Assembly (NCBI GenBank): GCA_023055425.1
Contig: JALGPY010000002.1
Coordinates: forward strand, 122,276,088-122,340,087
DNA length: 64,000 bases
Direction: 5' to 3'
Source of the DNA: Linanthus parryae
Taxonomy: Eukaryota > Streptophyta > Magnoliopsida > Ericales > Polemoniaceae
Positions 1 to 11,022 of the stretch are shown piece after piece. Position numbers and translations under genes: made by a program. Positions within the stretch are counted from its first letter, which is position 1. Each line of letters opens with the position of its first letter. The notes beneath the pieces are model-generated. The model was not told the DNA's origin. It did not search any database and saw only the letters and a list, made by a program, of their open reading frames with translations.

Positions 1-500
1 GAGAATCTGGAGTTCTTTTGAGAAATAGATTTAGGTATATAGAGCTTACCATCAACAAGTTTTGCTTGGGGGTTGTAGGTGAGCTTGAACCCTGGTTTGA
101 TTCCACTGGTGGTTTTGTCCTTCCAGGTCGCTTGAGCTGGTGGACCTTGTGTTTGAGCTGAAGGCTGGACATTTGTGGAGGCTGGAGCTGAGCTAGCTTG
201 TCTTGGAAATGGTGGGAATTTGTCCCCTGTGGAGTTGCTGGAGATTTCTTTATCTTTGTCTCTAAGTGGGACTTCGCAGGTGTATGAAGGTAGGAACCCA
301 GGGTGGATCTGCTTAAGGCTCACCGGTCGACTTGGAGTGCTCAGATCCAATTTCTCTTCCATAATTGAGGCCTCACCAGACGGAACAGATCCGACATTGT
401 TCTTACGGTGCGGATAAGGGGTTGGAGGTCCCCCTGTGATGCGCTCAATGGCCTTATTCATCTCCCTGGTAGCACTGGAAGACGGATGGCCACCGGACAT
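1..500 (-). CDS. LINE ORF1 protein, N-terminal part (open to window edge)
   Basis: Start codon at 498-500, giving MSGGHPSSSATREMNKAIER and then the conserved GGPPTPYP motif also present in the ORF1s at 11023 and 36541. Further on come HPGFLPSYTCEVPL, and near the edge LTYNPQAKLVDGKLYIPKS, matching LSYNPQAKLEGGKLFIPKS of the 11023 copy. About 166 codons are visible with no stop. ORF1 of plant L1 elements is an RNA-binding chaperone of the LINE ribonucleoprotein; the DUF4283-like and zinc-knuckle parts would lie beyond the edge. The start is supported by alignment with the MSGDPPP starts of the two paralogues. This open frame runs off the edge, so it is easily missed by stop-to-stop gene callers. 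Confidence 0.85.
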   Translation of the reverse strand, partial: MSGGHPSSSATREMNKAIERITGGPPTPYPHRKNNVGSVPSGEASIMEEKLDLSTPSRPVSLKQIHPGFLPSYTCEVPLRDKDKEISSNSTGDKFPPFPRQASSAPASTNVQPSAQTQGPPAQATWKDKTTSGIKPGFKLTYNPQAKLVDGKLYIPKSISQKNSRF

Positions 501-742
501 GGCTTCCGACGACCAAGAACTAAGCAACGGTCGAATCCAATCAAGAGAGAATCATAGGAAGACTGTACTTGAAATGGAGAGGAAGATGATCAGAACATGA
601 AAACAGGAGTGAAACCCAGAGAAATTAAACAACACAAACAAGATCTAACAGGTGACCAATCCGGTTCTAGGAGATAGTGAAAAGTAGGAGAGAGGTGAGA
701 GCATTTCTCTCACTAGAACTTTTTTCTTCTGAAGTTGATCAA
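1..742 (-). mobile_element. LINE-1: 5' part of an L1-type LINE, running off the window edge
   Basis: Minus-strand copy of the same LINE group as the elements at 10777-16534 and 31029-36808. It holds a roughly 240-bp 5' UTR (about 501-742), whose outer end carries the group's start signature (ttctagtgagagaaatgctc), followed by ORF1. It lies in the reverse transcriptase of a minus-strand Ty3/gypsy remnant whose homology stops near 766. The exact 5' boundary (about 735-760) and the target duplication cannot be fixed because the other end is outside the window. Confidence 0.85.
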
Positions 743-1193
743 TTAGATCAACAAGTCAACTGGAAATCGGTACTTGATGGTGAATTTGTTGATGGCTCTA
801 CTATCAACACACATACGCCAAGTTCCATCTTTCTTTGGGACTAAAAGAGCTGGAACGGCACAAGGACTCATGCATTCACGAACCAAACCACAAGCAATAA
901 GATCATCAACTTGTCTTTGTAACCCAGCTTGTTGCATTGGGTTCATTCGGTAGGCAGCCTTGTTTGGTAAGGAAGAGCCTAGAACAAGATCAATATGGTG
1001 CTGGATACTCCTCAATGGTGGCAAACCATTAGGCAGCTCATCCTGCACAACATCCTTAAACTCTTCCAAAAATGGCAATAATAACTCGTGAAAAGGTGCA
1101 GATTTAGTGGTTGCAACATCCACAACAAAGAGAGCATATACTTCATCGTGATTAAGCAAGGAAGTTTCAAGTTGTGCACCTGTTACGAATGAA
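743..1193 (-). pseudogene. Ty3/gypsy reverse transcriptase, N-terminal fragment
   Basis: About 150 residues of the protease-RT linker and RT start. Diagnostic strings are PFLEEFKDVVQDELPNGLPP, IQHHIDLVLGSSLPNKAAYR, and VPALLVPKKDGTWRMCVDSR followed by AINKFTIKYRFP. These match the RT N-terminus of plant chromoviruses, where the following block is normally PRLDDLLDEL. Homology is lost near 766 where LINE-1 begins. The catalytic YVDD block is not present. Non-functional. Confidence 0.9.
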
Positions 1194-1208
1194 TTCCCAC
1201 TTTCCTTT

Positions 1209-4200
1209 TTTTTTTGGGTAAACAGTGAATTTTGGATTAAACGGGAAAAGTTAAGTACAGGTTTACAAGGGGCATTCCCCAGGTAAAGCTAAAAGCTAAA
1301 AAGCTAAACAGCCAAGCAAACTAGCTGACACCTAGTAACACTAAGGCCCAAACAAGACCTACTCCTCAAGATTTACATTACAGTAGGTAAAGTGACAAAC
1401 ACACCTTTACAACCCTCTACACATCAGAAAATTAAAAATGAAAGCTGTAAAGGGGAAAAGGACCAGACATCCCTGATTGAAAGAGACAACTTCAATCAGA
1501 AACGTCACCATCTCGCACGCAATAAACCACATCAATGGGTGGTAGCTGGATGTGCCACATCGCACCCTACCAGCCGTTCGATCCAGCTACCATCCACAGT
1601 ACCACCTGCCGCAGAAGCGGCACCTCCATCGCCGGACGAGTTCCAGCTCCGGCACGCCATTGTTTCCGATCTACTGGTTAGGCACCGTGCATCCCACAGG
1701 AGCTTCACTTCCCCAACTGACGGAATCAATCAAAACACAACCCAGCTGTGATCCAGGCCTGTGAAAGGTTTTGACTGATCGGAAAGATTAAGGAAGCAAG
1801 GCCTCACAAATTACAGAATCCAGTGACGAGAACAGATCCAATCGGATTCAAAACAAAACCCAAATCTAAACAAATCAACCCGGTAAAAAAGCCAGTGACG
1901 ACACCGGAATCATGATGCACATACCGAAGACCAGATTGAGAAACCCAACCATCATTCACCTAACTGGAAACCCAAATCTTCGACCACCTCCCCTTCAACG
2001 CAACCAGTGGCTCACGTAGATCAGAGCTTCCAAGTCTCTCGCTTCGACCATCGGAGCTGAGAAACAGATCCCCCATACAAACCTCCAACAAAAAACGGGA
2101 TCGATTGCATCAGACGAGATGGTGAAGAAACATATCCATCAAAATCCAGCGAGTAACTCTAACAACGCCGAAGGAACCAGGGCGATAACACCAGATCACA
2201 ACCAAGCCATCGGGATACAGGCGCCGTTCACCGGAGATAGCACCACCGACACCTCACTTCGACCCAGACCCGAGTTACCGGACACGCTGGTGGAGGGACG
2301 CAGCAACTACCAATCATCTTCAATCTCGGAGCTATGGTGAAGCAGAAAGCACACAGTTTGGGGTCCAAATCACAGTGATCGGAATCGAACTCACTTGAAT
2401 GAGTCATTCTGAGGGGGTGAATCAGAAGAAAGTGAGTCAATTGACACCACCAGAGACGATAATACCACACCCACAAAAAATCTCAAACCCATATGATAAG
2501 GGAGAGAGAGCAGATGGAAACAAAACAAAAAAGAAAAATTCACCCATTTTTAGAACAAAGCAAAACAGCAACCAAAAATGGTACTGTGAAAGAGATTATT
2601 CGCAGGAATAACCAAAAGATCCACACATTAGAGTGAATATGCAAAGCCTCCCTCCCCCTCTCTAGGACTGCAATTCGGTCGGGTTGAACCCGGACAACCC
2701 GGACCCAGACCGATTTAAAATCGGGCTTGAACCACACTATTTGGAAACTCGGACGGGCTTGGGCCAATACTTTCAGCCCGATTTGATTTCGGGCTCGGGC
2801 TGGTTAATATTAGATATTGTTCGGGTTTAGCCCGAATTACCCATTTATATATAGTATTGATATATTTTTATGTATATATTATTTATACAGTATCCATGAT
2901 TAAAGTTGACCAGCTTCTTCCCCATATCAAAGCCAAAACTCTCGCGCTCAATCGATGATTCGGAGATGAAGCATACTCGATCAATCAAAGATGCTGGCGA
3001 TTAAAGAGACCATCAATTTCGGATTTGGATAACTGGAATTGATCCAGTGACGAAAGTGTGTTGAATTCTCTATTTGTAGTCTCGCTCCTACTCTCATTAG
3101 CTCACGCCTAACCCTAGCATATTGCAGAAACACCAAAGCCATTTCCACGACTATCGACCAAGCTTGACAACGGGTCAGCAAGTTTGATCACCAGTATGAT
3201 TCAATCTCTCCCCTTTTCTCTTTCAACCAGTACTATTTTTATTGACTCAATCTCCTTTTCTCACTTAATGAGCCGTCAATTTTTTTTTCCTGGTTTCGGT
3301 ATCTCGTTGTTCGTTGGGCATTGATTCACTATTCGACATGTACTGAGGCCAATAATGGAACGTGATCTCTCTCTTTTTTTTTTCTCTCTATTTTGTGATT
3401 TAAGATTTGTAAGTTTATGAAGTAGTTCAAATTTCTCTGTAGGTTTGTGTTCCTTGTTCCTATGTAATATGTATGGTTGCGTTTCTATGGTGTGTATTTC
3501 TCATTTTTTTTTCTATTTTTCAGTGAATTTTAAATCCTTGCCCTAAAAATAGTATAGCTATTGTTTTGGATTGTTGGTGCTGGATCTAAAAAGATACACT
3601 GATACAGATATACCTTGATTAGAAATAATTTATTTGCTTATGTTTTATGCTCAGTTTTAAGTTATTCTCTTAGGGGTCCAGTCGCTTTGGTTTGGCAAAT
3701 CAAGCAGCTCTTGGTGCTTGATTTTTCAAGAAAGCTACAAAGAAGAAGCTACACAGAGTTATTTGTAAAGATTAAGGTCATTGATTTTGCATTTTGTGAT
3801 AAGCTGTGATAGGAGGAGCAAGAAATTGAGTGTTCAGATCAGTGGGTTCTTTTATTGAGATTTGATTCCGTTAAACTGTTGAAGGGGCAGTGTTTCTGCT
3901 GTTCTGCTATTGTCAAAGAACTAATTTGTCTTTTGAAGATGAGATAGTGCGGGTTTTGTTAACTTATCTTCTCTGTTTACAATAGGAAGACTGAGTTCTT
4001 TTGAGTTCCTTAGGTTTTTTTGTTAGGATATTGAGTGGCTGAAAAGTTCTTTTGCTTCCTCTAGCTGGACTCATTTATATTGTGAAAAGCCTTGTTGAAT
4101 GAAGTTGAGTTCCAACTTCCAAGAGACTTTTCAACAATTTGGAAGGGAGTTAAGCCAAGGAGGTGCAAGTGATAAAAAACACTAATGTGATTACAATCAT

Positions 4201-4843
4201 TTTTTTGATACAGATCCTGATCAGCTGCAAGTTCAGCTGCTACAAACGTTGCAACAAGTTTAGTTGTTGATGGTAGTTCAGATGCAAGCTTTTTGAAGAT
4301 GAAGCCTTAAGCGGACAAGATGTTCATCAAGTGAAAGCCATCAGAAAATATATCGATCTTGATTTTCTTGTTATCCTTGTATAGTTGTAATTCCCAGACT
4401 TGAAATTTAAGACGATGTATCATCCTCCACGAACAGATTTTCTGATTAATGTAATGATTCAGAAATCAAATATACATCTTTGAGAATTAGCTCAGTGCCA
4501 TTGTACAGATCAAGTAAAAATTACAGTTATCAAACTTTATTTAATAGTTTGATTGGAACTCGGGCTGGGTTGGGCAAAGCCCGAGTTCTTCAACTGAAAA
4601 TTCGGTCCGGGCCTGGACGGGCTGCGACTATTAGTATATCGGGCCTGGACGGGCTTGGATACTCTAAACGTAAATCGGGCTCGGGCTCAAACAGGGGTGC
4701 TAGCCCGTCCAGACCGACCGAGTTGCAGTCCTACCCCTCTCAACAAAAATCGATGAACATGGAGGGGGGAGGAAAGCAAACAAGACTTGATATGAGTTTC
4801 TAGAGAGAGGTCAGAGGTTTTCAAACCTTCAAGTTGGTCCCAG
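1209..4843 (-). mobile_element. NA-1: non-autonomous element with a LINE-type 3' tail (contains hAT insertion)
   Basis: The minus-strand 3' end at 1209 is poly(A) (poly-T on plus) preceded by the LINE-type terminal box and the hairpin at 1262-1287. The 5' end is near 4843. The flanks are a perfect 15-bp target duplication, ttcccactttccttt, at 1194-1208 and 4844-4858. Removing the hAT-like insertion (2663-4733 plus one 8-bp copy) leaves about 1.56 kb. No reverse transcriptase, endonuclease or ORF1 homology is seen, only short scattered frames. It contains one copy of the module built on TCGCTTCGACC followed by CCCCATACAAAC (about 2037-2093) that recurs in NA-2 and NA-3. I infer movement in trans by the LINE machinery. 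Confidence 0.8.
2663..4733. mobile_element. hAT-like non-autonomous DNA transposon with 8-bp target duplication
   Basis: Terminal inverted repeats: the left end starts taggactgcaattcggtcgg; the right end, reverse-complemented, starts taggactgcaactcggtcgg (one mismatch in 20). Both ends are followed by GC-rich subterminal copies of cgggctcggg / gcccga, typical of hAT elements. The flanks are a perfect 8-bp duplication, cccctctc, at 2655-2662 and 4734-4741. An 8-bp duplication is the hAT hallmark. The 2.07-kb body encodes no recognisable transposase. The interior (about 2890-4470) is low-GC sequence unlike the ends and may be captured host sequence. Confidence 0.85.
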
Positions 4844-4858
4844 TTCCCACTTTCCTTT

Positions 4859-5530
4859 GGTTGATTCAATTCTGGCTTTGTTGGAGTTAGATTGATGCGA
4901 ACACCATCTTTGACAAAATAATATGTGTTCTTGTAGCCATCATGAAGAACCCTCCGATCATACTCCCACGGTCTTCCAAGAAACAAATAACATGCATCCA
5001 TTTGTACAACATCAAACCAGGTCTCATCTTGGTAGTTCTTGCTAATCGGAAAATGAGACTAAGCATTTCTTTGTTACCTTCATCCCACTATATTTATTGA
5101 ACCACTTGTCTTGTACGGTTGATGATGTGGTTCGGTATTCAACTTCAAGTTTGTCACCATCTCCCCCGCCACTACATTTTCACAACTTCCACCATCAATA
5201 ATCACGTTTCAAACCTTCCCTTGACTAGTGCATCTTGTGTTGAAAATGTTGTCTCGCAGTCATGAATCACTAGTCTCTAGGATGACGTTGGGAATCCTTC
5301 GAATAACCAATGCCTCTCCTTCATCCGCATATTCAGTGAACTCTTCAACAGATTCTTTATCATGGTTCAAATCTTCCTCATCTTCGTAAATTCCTTCTTC
5401 CATAATGGTCGCCACCCTTCTATTGGGACATTCAGATGCTATATGCCCAATACCTTGGTATTTGAAACACCTCTTGGTTGAACTAGAGCTTCTCGGTGCC
5501 TTGGTCATTGAACCTTCATCACCCTAAGCA
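4859..5530 (-). pseudogene. Ty3/gypsy zinc knuckle and aspartic protease remnant
   Basis: On the minus strand the region starts with a CCHC-like knuckle, CFKYQGIGHIASEC, in which the second cysteine has become tyrosine. An acidic linker (EEGIYEDEEDL) follows, then after stops the protease active-site block IIDGGSCENV (near 5185-5215) and the C-terminal protease block MDACYLFLGRPWEYDRRVLH, NTYYFVKDGVRINLTP. These match plant chromovirus Gag-PR. Stops and a frameshift separate the knuckle from the protease, so no protein is made. It continues into the RT fragment at 743-1193 once NA-1 is removed. Confidence 0.85.
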
Positions 5531-5636
5531 TCGTTCTTGTTAGAAGTTGCAGATCTGGGCACTCCTTTACTTGAACTTGGAGCACCAACCTCTTGACTAG
5601 ATGAGATGGTCTTAGAGGCTGATTTGGAACCACACT

Positions 5637-5890
5637 TCACCTTTGCTGCTCAATAGTAAGTGCAAGTTTCTTAAAATCATTGAAGGTCCAAAACGGTTGT
5701 AGCCGAATTGTATCAGCAAACTCCCTCTTCAATCCTCCCAAGAATCGAGCAATAGTTTGTTCTTCCTCTACAATAATGCTACATCTAAGCATCAAATGCT
5801 CAAACTCCCTTATTTTCACGGGCAGATTGTATCGCTTGTAATTGTACAACTTGGTGTAGTTGTCTTGCCTATATTTTTCAGAGAGAAGTT
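5637..5890 (-). pseudogene. Ty3/gypsy Gag (retrotransposon gag domain) fragment
   Basis: About 85 residues including YTKLYNYKRYNLPVKIREFE, LMLRCSIIVEEEQTIARFLG and LKREFADTIRLQPFWTF, the conserved core of plant chromovirus gag (capsid-like domain). The N-terminal part is gone: upstream of VCHNLKLLSEKY the sequence switches at about 5890 into LTR sequence. One open frame remains but it lacks the domain's start and is fused to nothing functional. Confidence 0.85.
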
Positions 5891-5893
5891 TCA

Positions 5894-6445
5894 AGTTGTG
5901 GCAAACCAAGGCTCACCACTTAGAGAATCCACTCTAAGATACAGAACCTGAGATTAACGACTAACCACTTAAGAAATCCACCTTAAGATACAGAATCGGG
6001 TTAAATTCACCACTCTATGGAATCCACCAAAGAGATACAGAATTTAGAGAGATAATCTAAAGGATTAAACTAAATAATTATCAAAGTCTTAATAATCCAT
6101 GAGGTTATAGCCCCTATTTATCTTGGATCAACCCTCAAAGAATGAGAAAAACCCTAATAAAAGTCTTGAAAACATACAGTAACTAATTAGCTAGTTCTAA
6201 CCTTAAAACGACTCCCAACACCATAATTAATGTCTGGAAACAAGCAATGATCAATTAGCTAGTTCCAAGAACCATAATTAATGCTCAAATTGACTAAATG
6301 AGATTCTGAATAGTTGAACCATTTAGTGGGCTGGTCAAAAACGAATTTTGACTCCACACTTAGCAAAGTATGATCCACATCAGTCCTGGGTTGTACTTCA
6401 TTGCTTTTGGGATGTTTGGCTTCATTAATGGGCTGTGAGGCATCA
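5894..6445 (-). repeat. LTR of the gypsy element (minus orientation), starting TGATGCCTCACA
   Basis: Reading minus from 6445: tgatgcctcacagcccat... with gcccctatttatcttgg-type promoter sequence (plus strand near 6115) and an end rich in direct repeats of agatacagaa / gtggattcc. A homologous LTR lies in the opposite orientation at 61968-62455, which fixes the left LTR edge at 6445. The right edge (about 5894) is where gag sequence begins. Confidence 0.75.
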
Positions 6446-6639
6446 TGTTCTAAGACTAACATGCAGGAAAATTGAAGATATTTTCAAATCCTTGAAAGTG
6501 GCTCTCAAAGCCTTGAATCATAACCTCAAGGTACACAGAGTGGTCAAGCCACTACATCAAGCTCTCAAGGCCTTGAAAATATTCCTGGAGAACAACAACC
6601 CTGGACACCAAGAAAGAATTTCAAATATCTTTCATCCTA

Positions 6640-7480
6640 TCTAGCAGAAAACATCATTTCTGATCCATCTAGTGGTACACAAACAAAGTCTCAGTTAAAG
6701 AACTTGTGTTCTTTTAATACTTTTGTGTCTCTTGTAGAACCTGAGAATATGAAAGAAGCACTACAAGAAGCAGACTGGATCATTGCAATGCAAAGTGAGC
6801 TGAATGAATTTAAGAGGAACAAAGTATGAAATCTAGTTCCTACTCCCAAAGACCAGTCTGTTATTAGAACAAGGTGGGTGTTCAGAAACAAGCTGGATGA
6901 AAATGGTAAGGTTATCATGAATAAGGAAAGACAAGTACCTATAGGCTATAACCAGGAAGAAGGTAGAGATTATGAGGAGACTTTTGCTCCTATGGCCAGG
7001 TGGGAAGCAATAAGAATGTTACTTGCTTTTGCGTCACATAAGAACATCAAACTTTTTCAAATGGATGTTAAATGTGCAATTCCAAATGGTTATCTCCACG
7101 AAGAAGTATATGTTGCTCAACCTTCTGGATTTGAAAATGATGACTTTCCAAATCATGTTTATAAGCTTGACAAAACTCTTTATGGCCTCAAACAAATTCC
7201 AAGAGCTTGGTCTGATAGATTGTCAAAATTCTTACTTGAAAATGATTTCAAAAGAGGCTTAGATGAAAAAATTCTTTTCATAAAGACACATGAGAAAGAC
7301 ATTTTAGTAGTACAAGTATATGTGGATGATATTCTATTTGGTGCTACTAGTGATTCTCTTTCCAAGGATATCTCTAGTCTCATGAGCAGGGAATTTGAGA
7401 TGAGCTTGATGGGAGAGCTTAATTTCTTTCTTGGACTTCATGTACATCAAATGTAGAAAAGATTTTTCTACATCAGAATA
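6640..7480 (+). pseudogene. Ty1/copia (SIRE-like) reverse transcriptase fragment
   Basis: Residues in order: VEPENMKEALQEADWIIAMQ, TRWVFRNKLDENGKVI, GRDYEETFAPMARWEAIRML, the DVK block (KLFQMDVKCAIPNGYLHEEV), YGLKQIPRAWSDRLSKFLLE, and the catalytic block VQVYVDDILFGATS near 7308-7350, then MGELNFFLGLHV. YVDD is intact, but there is a stop at about 6828 (W in NKVW replaced), DVKCAIPNG replaces the usual DVKSAFLNG, and the frame ends at 7456. The RNase H expected downstream is lost. Homologous to the RT of SIRE/Maximus copia. Confidence 0.9.
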
Positions 7481-7704
7481 AGTACACCAAGCATTTGCTA
7501 AACAAGTATAATAAGTCTCTCTCCAAGGTAGCCAAAACTCCCATGAGCTCTACACTATCCTTAAAAAAGGATCAAAATGGGTAAGAGTGTGAATCAGAAA
7601 GAGTTCAGAGGTATGATGGATCAAAATGGTAAGAGTGTGAGCCAGAAATATTTGAAACTGGTTTCAAAGCCTTGAAAACTTCATAGCATAAACTAGGGGG
7701 AGTT

Positions 7705-8507
7705 CTTACTCCTATTCAAACTCTAATATCCTGCACTTGATCATGCTATATTATACGATGAAAGAAAAACTAATTATTTATAACATGCTTTGATCTAATC
7801 ATTTGCCTAAGCTGTTTTGCATGGATTGTTAGCTAACTCTGTATTGCAGAAAGTTTCCTTACTTACAGGTTTGCAAAATCAGATATCGAAGCCTGCAGAT
7901 TGGTCCTAATGTTATGGAAAGTTGTCTGAACTTACCTTAGGCTTGCAGATTGAAGATCAGATCAAAGCAATTGAGGAAATCAAGCAGCTAGACGTTGGGA
8001 GAAAGCTTTTGAGAGTCAAGTATCTGAAGAGGATTTTTAGTAATTTCTGTTGAATCTTCCTATATAGTCTGCACTTCAAATTGACAGAAAATATAGATTC
8101 ATATAGATTGAGAAGCACAGAGCATTACAAAGAGATTCATACACTCTCATGGTTTGACAAGCATCATCAGAAGAAGATCATTCATCCATTCAATCCATTC
8201 AGATTCCTAAAGAACACTTCAAGATTTACTGCTTCAATGTCTGCACAATGTTCTTCATTCAGAGCTTAATTTGTTTATCATTCTGTTATTACTTAATCAT
8301 CTGTTCTCATCGAGTTGTTCAAGAGGAACAACATAGATTCTTATTGTATCAGTTAGCTAAAGCTGTTACTAGATAGTTTAGGAAGAACTACATGCTGGAA
8401 AAGAGTAAGGCAATTCTCTTGGCCTGAGATCTAGGGCTTAGCTTTTGATAAATAAGAATTTGTTGAAATCCTGTAGGGATTAGATCCCTCAGGCGGAGAG
8501 TAGGTCA
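7705..8507 (+). repeat. SIRE-type 3' LTR, left part
   Basis: Follows the polypurine tract actagggggag. No coding capacity. The end, gggattagatccctcaggcggagagtag, resembles the transcript-end region of SIRE LTRs, and the sequence continues at 38296 on the other side of copia-2. The outer start is approximate. Confidence 0.6.
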
Positions 8508-9866
8508 TGTTGGAAAAGGTACCCTAGGGGAAATCTTGATTTAGTATGAACATTGTTTGGCTAGAATATCAATTTATTATTTATGGACATATTTAATACA
8601 ATGAATTCCTTATATTACAATCTGTTGTTTATCTAAAGTATACCTAGTCCATTATAATGATTAACGGAACGATCAACTATAGACTAGTATGTTGGTAGAT
8701 TGATATGGGGATATCAAGTCTGAAACATGGGTATGCATTAGGAACAATGGCATACTGGATTGACCCACAACGAGAAGGATACATTAGATTATGTCAAAGT
8801 CACAAGTGCTTCTCGTAGTGCTAAAAGTATTGTAATCCTTAGATTTAACACTAGATACTCTAGTGCTGAAATATCATGCTTTTGCGTTAACTGGGTAACT
8901 ATAAAGATAGTAATCGGGCATGATAGGAAGCAAGCTGAGAGATGGTAGTGATGTAGAGAGGATTTGTCCCTCCCACATAATGGAAGAAAATAACCACCGG
9001 CCACTCGAGGGATGGTGCTTATAGAATGTCTGGCCAGACTCAGATAAATCAATATGGAGATATTGATGTTATCTGCTTGGATAAGAATATTCTCTGGATC
9101 GAGAAACTAAGGATTGGATATATGAGTGTGACAATTATGTCTCGTGTCCAATCCGGATATGGAGACAAAGGGATATACGGTAACATTGGGCACAAGGTTT
9201 GTCGGATCACTGACTATTTCTGTTAGTTGGGTGACATAGATGTGTTGCTAGACACCGCTCTATGTTAGTAATAGTTACTACCAACTAAGTAGAAACCTAT
9301 GGGGTCACACACCATATGGATTAAACTGGATATGGGTACTAATTAGCTGGACTAATTAATTAATGGATCAATACGCAACCACAAGCAAACTTAGTATGAC
9401 TAATTTGCAAGGTGGACTAATCCAGGTTTAGTATTGGGGCAATTATGTAGTTAATAAGGAGTTATTAACTATATAAAGATAACCTAGCTTGTTATTTTCT
9501 CAAGTGAGTAATTATTGAGAGTACATAACAAAGCAAGGAGAGAGACAAGGAAGGATCTCGGCCCCTACCCGTCCGCCCCCCTTGGTGCCGTCGGCCACTC
9601 CTTGTGACCTGGCTCTTGGTGCACCGTTTTTCCGTGATCTCGTCCCTCCTTCTTCTGTTGCAAGCACTACACGTGGAGAGGATTTCAGCTACTAATCCAA
9701 GGTGTGGATACTCGTAGAGTCGAAGACACATAGTGATCACACAAACTAAGGTACACAATCCTCTTCTTTTATCATGTTGTGAAAAGCTTGTCTGCAATCC
9801 GTGGAGGGATGTGAGCAGGATTACTTCATTGTTATTCCGCTGCGTTACCTGCATCAAAACCCAACA
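8508..9866 (+). repeat. copia-2 5' LTR (1359 bp)
   Basis: Starts tgttggaaaagg and ends cccaaca, the TG...CA form, directly before the primer-binding site. It matches the 3' LTR parts at 21920-22055 and 37070-38295 over its length (1362 bp when rejoined) with many substitutions and small indels, indicating an old insertion. A further diverged copy lies reversed at 38640-39825. Confidence 0.9.
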
Positions 9867-9867
9867 G

Positions 9868-9880
9868 TGGTATCAGATCC
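9868..9880 (+). other. copia-2 primer-binding site (initiator tRNA-Met)
   Basis: tggtatcagatcc begins two bases after the LTR end. It is the standard plant copia site tggtatcagagc with one change, complementary to the 3' end of initiator tRNA-Met. Confidence 0.85.
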
Positions 9881-10762
9881 ACAGGTCATAGAGCATAACA
9901 TGATTTTATGTGTTACCGTTTATCAGTTTTTCACTGTCTTTACACTTTTGGACGAAAAATTGAAGTTAAGCATATGATGCAAAATTTTACATATCGTATA
10001 AAATTTGGCGAATTCGTTCACATATGATGTGAGTTTTTGAGTTTTGAAAAACTAGGGTTAAGGCACAGTTGGGAAAAAGGGATTTTTATCATCAATTGGA
10101 AACAAGCACACAAGGAAAGGGGAAGTTTTTGGAAACAACCCCTAAGGGTTCGGCCAATGGTTGACCGCCCCCTTCCTTGCGCGCAAAGCCAAGCCATGGC
10201 CTTGGGCGGTTCGGCCAAGCCGCCGGTTTGACCGGGCGGGCTTGGGCCAACTGCTTTGGCGGCTTGGGCGGTCTTCTTGGGGTTTGTCCAATGTAATTGG
10301 TGGGCCCCTTGGACCGTTTTGACCCTAGAAAATCCAAATTCAAATAAAATTGACCAAGCGCGTTAAAATTATATTTTAACTATATTTTGTGCTTTATTGC
10401 ATAATATAAAACGGCATGCGTGTCGTCTTCTCCCTCGCTTGTGTGGTCTCTCTATTTAGTATAGATTCTAGCTAGTATTAGATAGTTAGATGATAGTCAA
10501 GACATGGAGAAGAAGATTAAAGAACCAAGAACCACAAAGGCAATGGAGGACTCCCAAGCCAAGGATGCGCGCCCATGGTGGAGACACATGGAGATGAGCT
10601 TGTCACTTTAGGGCTTGTAGATATTTTCATTGGTTTACGAATATCTTAGTCTTAAGGGCCATATCCATGCCATGTTTATTTATTGATTATTTATTTATTT
10701 ATTGTCTTTTATTTATTTTCATGTATGGTTGATGCATGAAAAACGTAACAAGATAATAATAA
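9881..10762 (+). other. copia-2 untranslated leader, part 1
   Basis: No gene recognised. Contains a GC-rich stretch (10140-10320, several ttcggcc and gccaagc repeats) and a (TTTA)n-like stretch at about 10673-10725. It resumes at 16549 after LINE-4. Confidence 0.6.
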
Positions 10763-11022
10763 ACAAAGTTGATCTTAGATAATATCGAGTTGGTTCTAGA
10801 GAGAGAAAATGCTCTCTAGCTTGTTCATCAGCTCATGATCTTTTCCACTAAACCAATCCCTATGGATCTTCATTGTTAGATGTAGCATTTATTGTTGGTC
10901 AATCCTTTCTTCTATTCCGATTTTCAAACAACCATCTCCCTACTCTACATTTCAAGATACCTCATGACCCACTTCTGAGTTTGCTCCCCTTCAGCTCTGC
11001 CGGTTCGAGGTCGCCGGAAGCC

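Larger units (their letters stand above)
743..6445 (-). mobile_element. Decayed Ty3/gypsy (chromovirus-like) element, interrupted by NA-1
   Basis: Reading on the minus strand from 6445: LTR (6445-5894), gag remnant (5890-5637), zinc knuckle and protease (5530-4859), then after the NA-1 insertion the start of reverse transcriptase (1193-743). The order LTR-gag-PR-RT is that of Ty3/gypsy. The 3' part (rest of RT, RNase H, integrase, 3' LTR) is missing, cut off by LINE-1. Gag begins abruptly after the LTR with no primer-binding site or gag N-terminus, so an internal deletion joins LTR and gag. Confidence 0.8.

Noticed and set aside
10018..10343. Overlapping short frames in the copia-2 leader
   Set aside because: GC-rich repeats of ttcggcc create frames on both strands; no codon bias or homology.
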